Assembly (NCBI RefSeq): GCF_001592755.1
Contig: NZ_LUKF01000016.1
Span: forward strand, 519,324 to 583,323
Direction of reading: 5' to 3'
Length of the DNA: 64,000 bases
Origin: Bdellovibrio bacteriovorus
GTDB taxonomy: Bacteria > Bdellovibrionota > Bdellovibrionia > Bdellovibrionales > Bdellovibrionaceae
Under the pieces are notes generated by a model, which was given only the letters and a program-made list of their open reading frames with translations, did not search any database and was not told where the DNA came from. The translations under genes were made by a program, and so were the position numbers. This document shows positions 60,830 through 64,000 of the stretch, piece after piece (position 1 is the stretch's first letter; every line of letters starts with the position of its first letter).

Positions 60830-61268
60830 TTTGATGATTTTAGCCTTCGTCATTTTAGGGCTGGTCTCATACCATGCGACAAGACCCACTTCAGAACCCA
60901 AGGAGACGTTCTTACCTGAACCTAAATCCGTTGATACATTCATCCCTCGCGGATTTTCTTTAGTCCCGATTGAAGTGGCCAATGCGGATTCTCTGGCTTC
61001 ATTGATCGGCGACGTTGGCGGAGTTGTTGACCTGTATTTAGCGTCTACGGAAAAACAAAAAGGAGGCCTGAAGGTCGGCAGTAAGCTTAAACTTCTGCGC
61101 GCCCCTTTAAATCCGCAACAGTATGCGGTTCTTATTCGTGACACTGAAAGTTCACGACTTCTTAGCTACACAGGACCATTTATCGCCGTCGTACAAAATC
61201 CGGAAGAAACTGGAGCTCAATTAACTTCCTCTAGTCCCGCAAAAATTCGCGTGGAATACCAAAACTAG
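60795..61268 (+). CDS. CpaB/RcpC-like pilus assembly protein
   Basis: 157 residues from the ATG at 60795 with AAAGGGG before it. One membrane helix (NNLMILAFVILGLVSYHAT) is followed by a small periplasmic domain: FIPRGFSLVPIEVANADSLA followed by SLIGDVGGVVDLYLAS resembles the CpaB/RcpC pattern of 'GMRAVTIPV...PGDRVDV'. The N-terminal SAF domain found in larger CpaB proteins seems missing, so the protein is short. In Tad systems RcpC links the pilus secretin to the cell wall. It overlaps the small pilin gene. Confidence 0.68.
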   Translation: MKTKLQLLAKNNLMILAFVILGLVSYHATRPTSEPKETFLPEPKSVDTFIPRGFSLVPIEVANADSLASLIGDVGGVVDLYLASTEKQKGGLKVGSKLKLLRAPLNPQQYAVLIRDTESSRLLSYTGPFIAVVQNPEETGAQLTSSSPAKIRVEYQN

Positions 61269-61277
61269 GAAATAAAA

Positions 61278-62147
61278 ATGAAAAAACTTTTTCTTTTAAC
61301 TTTTTTTGTTCCCGCGATGGCTTTGGCTCAGAATATTCTAGTCCAAGCCCCATCCAGCAGTAAGATAGAATATGAACATTTTCTTGCGCAACATCTAGAG
61401 ACACGGTCGATGGTGCACTTTGAACAGAAAATAGCACAAATAAATCCATCACAGGAAAGCCAGTTATTCTCTCTCAGCGATTCCTTTAACGATCGATTGG
61501 ATTTCGTTATAAGTTCACTTAAAGAAATACAGAAAGAGGCTCCACTCACACTGTCGAGCCTTCGATTCGTGCGTGACTTAAGTGAAAAAGCTTTAGCAAA
61601 AGACCTTTCAGCCCAAGATAAAAAAGAACTTCTGCATGCCTACTGCAAATCTGTAACATTGCTCAACGAAGGGCCGTCGCGCTTTGTCTGCCGCGAAGAA
61701 TACGTCTCATTGGAAAAGTTAGCTAAGAAATTTCCGCACCATGACACTCTTTTGATTGAGTCTATGAGCTTTTCACTGAATGAAAAATCAATGGCGACAC
61801 TGTCACCGCAGACAGCTTATCAGTGGACATTGGTTTCAAACTCACAAACAACGATTCGCTTTTACGGTACGTACGGACAGTTGTTGAATCAGCACTTCGT
61901 TACTGAAAACTGGGTTGAAGGAAATTGCGAAAACTTCACTCATCGAATAGAAGATATGAATGCTCTTCATCGAGGCACAGTCTTCTTTACTGAAAGCTGC
62001 ACTCCCCGCTTACTTAAAGATGAATCAAAGAAGTCTTGGATTATGGAAAAGAAGACTTGGCTTTATGTAGCCGGTGCCGTTGTCTTAGGCGGAATCGTCT
62101 ATTCGCTCAAGGACAAAGACATCGTCGTGAATACGTCACTCAAGTGA
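61278..62147 (+). CDS. Secreted protein with C-terminal membrane helix, pilus locus
   Basis: 289 residues. Signal peptide MKKLFLLTFFVPAMALA, then a helical and a strand-rich part with three or four cysteines (YCKSVTLLNEGPSRFVCREE, GNCENFTHR, ESCTPRLL). A C-terminal membrane helix (TWLYVAGAVVLGGIVYSL) is followed by a short tail. The ATG follows AGGAAAT, nine bases after the CpaB-like gene, so it is the last gene of the locus. Its 3' end overlaps the opposite-strand amidohydrolase by 12 bases. Family not recognised; a pilus-assembly accessory is plausible. Confidence 0.72.
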   Translation: MKKLFLLTFFVPAMALAQNILVQAPSSSKIEYEHFLAQHLETRSMVHFEQKIAQINPSQESQLFSLSDSFNDRLDFVISSLKEIQKEAPLTLSSLRFVRDLSEKALAKDLSAQDKKELLHAYCKSVTLLNEGPSRFVCREEYVSLEKLAKKFPHHDTLLIESMSFSLNEKSMATLSPQTAYQWTLVSNSQTTIRFYGTYGQLLNQHFVTENWVEGNCENFTHRIEDMNALHRGTVFFTESCTPRLLKDESKKSWIMEKKTWLYVAGAVVLGGIVYSLKDKDIVVNTSLK

Positions 62148-63401
62148 TAAAAGTGTCCCGTTAAAATTAATCTCTTTAACGATGCCTTCTTCAACAATCG
62201 AATAACTATTTGCAAACGTGGCGTCTGGATGAGAGTGCGCGACAGCCAAATCCCCAGTAAACTTACGGATCTTGGCTTTCGCACTTTCATCTAACGCCAC
62301 TTTATTTCGCCAGAAAGATGGCGGCTCGACCGGGCTGTCACAACCAAAAGAAATAGGAATTTGCGCGGCTCTTAAAGCTTCCCAAGGAAATACATACTTG
62401 TACAAATCACCCAGCTTTTGTTCCAACCACGCTTTATCGCTCAACCAGTGACAAGGTTGCATGTGACAACGGACGTGCAACGGCTTCATCATCTGAATGG
62501 TTTCAGGTCTTAGCATCTGCGCATGTTCAATATTCAATCGTCCTACGAAGCCCTGAGCTGATATTTTTCGGGCACTTTGCACGATATGATGAGCGGCTTC
62601 GTCTCCGATTGTGTGAACAGAAAACTCTAAACCAGCCTGCCAGGTGCGCTTCATGATTTCTTCGACTTCTTCTAACGGCCATAGCGTACGGCCCTGAGTT
62701 CCTTCCGCTTTTCCGTTGTAAGGCTTAGAAAGATAAGCCGTTTCGGATCCCAGTGAACCGTCATAGAAAAGTTTAATTCCCTTCATGCGAAGCAAAGGTG
62801 TCTCGCTTTTTTTCGCACGAATGCAGAAATCCAACATTCCTTCAAAGTCCGACATCTCGTGGGTCGTGACATTTTCTTCGATCGCTAATGTCAGTTCATT
62901 CTTTTCTGACATCTCTACCAAAAGATTCCACAAGGATTCCGTGCAAGACATATCACGCACGTGAGTGAAGCCGGCTTGGTTATAAGTGCGGCAAGCTGAA
63001 AGAATATGACGACGTTGCTGTTCTTTGGTGAAGCCCGGAAGTTTATCCCATGCTTGCAAATGATCTTTTTCTAAAAGAAGACCTGTTTCGGATTTCATTC
63101 CCAAAAGTTCTAAAGCTCGAGAATTCACCCACGAACGATGACCATCCATACGAGGAAAGAACACAGGTCGATCGGGAAAGTACTTATCCAGAATTTCCTT
63201 ATTAGGAGCTTCCGGCCAGCCCGCCTCATTCCAACCGAATCCGACAATCCAGTCACTGCGATAATAGGCGGGATTTTTAAGATCAATCAGCGACAGATCC
63301 TCGGCCTTTTTCATAAAGCCCAAGTGCAGACCTGCAGAGAATTCTCCGGTCGCCAGAAAGTGAGTGTGACTGTCGTAAAGACGCGGGATCTTAAAAAGCA
63401 T
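62136..63401 (-). CDS. Amidohydrolase, YtcJ-like
   Basis: 421 residues of the metal-dependent amidohydrolase superfamily. Metal motif YDSHTHFLATGEFS near the N-terminus, GMKSETGLLLEKDHL, KLFYDGSLGSETAYLSKPYN, FSVHTIGDEAAHHIV, NIEHAQMLRP and SFGCDSPVEPPSFW contain the His/Asp metal ligands of the YtcJ type. The N-terminal composite beta-sandwich is short or missing because the metal motif starts at residue 10. The substrate is unknown. The ATG is one base after a hairpin that contains its ribosome site. Confidence 0.85.
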   Translation of the reverse strand: MLFKIPRLYDSHTHFLATGEFSAGLHLGFMKKAEDLSLIDLKNPAYYRSDWIVGFGWNEAGWPEAPNKEILDKYFPDRPVFFPRMDGHRSWVNSRALELLGMKSETGLLLEKDHLQAWDKLPGFTKEQQRRHILSACRTYNQAGFTHVRDMSCTESLWNLLVEMSEKNELTLAIEENVTTHEMSDFEGMLDFCIRAKKSETPLLRMKGIKLFYDGSLGSETAYLSKPYNGKAEGTQGRTLWPLEEVEEIMKRTWQAGLEFSVHTIGDEAAHHIVQSARKISAQGFVGRLNIEHAQMLRPETIQMMKPLHVRCHMQPCHWLSDKAWLEQKLGDLYKYVFPWEALRAAQIPISFGCDSPVEPPSFWRNKVALDESAKAKIRKFTGDLAVAHSHPDATFANSYSIVEEGIVKEINFNGTLLSLE

Positions 63402-63402
63402 A

Positions 63403-63428
63403 AGGCCCTCTGTTTTATCAGAGGGCCT
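63403..63428 (-). terminator. Terminator-like hairpin directly before the amidohydrolase start
   Basis: AGGCCCTCTG / CAGAGGGCCT with a six-base loop and an A/T run on its plus-strand right side. On the minus strand it lies after the Met/Gly-repeat gene and its 3' arm contains GAGGG, the ribosome site of the amidohydrolase. It may both end the upstream transcript and block the downstream ribosome site. Confidence 0.75.
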
Positions 63429-63454
63429 CGTTTTTTTTAACTAAATTATTCGAA

Positions 63455-64000
63455 TTAGCGTGCAGAAGGGATTGGAGCCGGATTGTTTGTCACGCCTCCT
63501 GAAGGAATTGTTCCCGGGAAGGTCGAAACACCGCCCGTTGCTGAACCCGGTAGTGGAGTCAGAACACCATTACCGATTCCAGTGCCAATACCTGTTCCGA
63601 TGCCTGTACCGATTCCGATAGAGCCACCGATGTAACCGCCGCCACCGTAAGATACTTGCTGGATTCTATACAACAATCCGTAAAGTTCTTGCTGAAGGCT
63701 TGCCACAACTTGTTGTCTTTGCATTTGTTGTGACATGTATTGTTGCTGTTGTTGCATGTACATTTGGTATTGTTGCATTTGCATTTGCATCATTTGTTGC
63801 TGCATTTGAATTCCGCCAAGACCACCCATAGCGCCCATCATTGGCATACCCATCATACCACCGGCCATCGCGCCCATCGGCATACCCATCATGCCGCCAG
63901 CCATCGCGCCCATTGGCATTCCCATCATGCCACCAGCCATTGCGCCCATAGGCATGCCCATCATACCGCCAAGCATTCCGCCGGCCATTGCACCCATAGG
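63455..64000 (-). CDS. Met/Gly-repeat, Gln-rich protein (5' part missing)
   Basis: The minus-strand frame ends at 63455 and stays open to the right edge, so the start is outside the window. From the edge inward there are tandem repeats of MGMPMGAMAGGM, then a Gln/Met-rich stretch (QMQQQMMQMQMQQYQMYMQQ). A middle part has LQQELYGLLYRIQQVSYGGG, and a Gly/Ile repeat tract follows (GGSIGIGTGIGTGIGTGIGN). The C-terminus is Pro/Gly/Ser-rich. Low-complexity surface or secreted protein; function unknown. It is followed by a terminator-like hairpin. Confidence 0.75.
   Translation of the reverse strand, partial: PMGAMAGGMLGGMMGMPMGAMAGGMMGMPMGAMAGGMMGMPMGAMAGGMMGMPMMGAMGGLGGIQMQQQMMQMQMQQYQMYMQQQQQYMSQQMQRQQVVASLQQELYGLLYRIQQVSYGGGGYIGGSIGIGTGIGTGIGTGIGNGVLTPLPGSATGGVSTFPGTIPSGGVTNNPAPIPSAR
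63841..64000. repeat. 36-base tandem repeats encoding MGMPMGAMAGGM
   Basis: Four or more units of about 36 bases in frame, differing mainly at third positions (for example ACC/GCC and ATC/ATT changes). The array runs off the right edge. It is a coding minisatellite, so copy number may vary between strains. Confidence 0.85.

Noticed and set aside
63841..64000. 36-base repeats as a possible CRISPR array
   Set aside because: The units are contiguous without unique spacers and keep an open reading frame, so they are coding tandem repeats.
1..64000. tRNA or rRNA genes, insertion sequences
   Set aside because: No cloverleaf-like intergenic sequence, rRNA-like segment, transposase or terminal inverted repeats were seen by eye in the short intergenic regions; a tRNAscan or IS search was not possible here.

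Overview
The window looks like chromosomal DNA of a predatory Bdellovibrio-type bacterium (Bdellovibrionota). The signs are a MotAB motor, several very long phage-tail-fibre-like proteins ending in a peptidase S74 chaperone, a TIGR02147-type regulator, type IV and Flp-type pilins, and many short secreted or lipid-anchored proteins without wide homologues. Gene density is high. No rRNA, tRNA, CRISPR array, insertion sequence or prophage module was seen. The genus assignment is inferred from gene content.

Layout. (1) 1-1626: motB (runs off the left edge) and motA on the minus strand. (2) 1731-6964: DsbD, a coiled-coil protein, an unknown protein overlapping an RluB/RsuA pseudouridine synthase, and an EamA transporter. 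(3) 7076-13749: the first fibre gene, a pentapeptide-repeat protein and an HTTM plus beta-propeller membrane protein. (4) 13676-20785, minus: a GT-C-like membrane protein and a minor-pilin operon in the order PilX-like, giant PilV-like with a lectin-like region, PilW-like (apparently frameshifted). (5) 21003-22216: a KH protein and a TIGR02147 regulator. (6) 22318-33811: three more fibre genes, a small lipoprotein and a secreted protein. (7) 33804-36727: prmA, rsmE, an RDD protein and the heptose-phosphate adenylyltransferase. (8) 36787-39189: a divergent pair, a phosphatase-like lipoprotein with an altered P-loop and a secreted protein carrying FAM20/HipA-like kinase motifs. (9) 39191-43585, minus: four genes overlapping by 4 bases each, DUF4956, HlyD-plus-propeller, TolC-like and VTC domain. 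(10) 43747-50797, minus: an outer-membrane barrel, a repeat protein and a small exopolysaccharide locus (SLBB, O-antigen ligase, Wzz-like, deacetylase, cysteine cluster). (11) 50894-58765: a coiled-coil protein, a 3D-domain lipoprotein, a YegD-like Hsp70, RlmI-like methyltransferase, phytase-like esterase, Rieske oxygenase and FolD. (12) 58974-62147: a compact Flp/TadE pilin locus. (13) 62136-64000: a YtcJ-like amidohydrolase and the 3' part of a Met/Gly repeat gene.

How it fits together. All four fibre genes have a CCGATAAG box 7-9 bases before the start codon. The same box precedes the small lipoprotein, the secreted protein at 33098 and, on the other strand, the minor-pilin operon. It matches the -10 of FliA (sigma-28) promoters. 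Motility, pilus and adhesive-fibre genes are therefore likely co-expressed in the free-swimming attack phase, and the fibre mRNAs may be leaderless. The most unusual systems are the VTC/DUF4956/HlyD/TolC operon, which may make and export an anionic polymer, and the divergent secreted kinase-like/phosphatase-like pair. Three genes also have Shine-Dalgarno sequences buried in strong hairpins.
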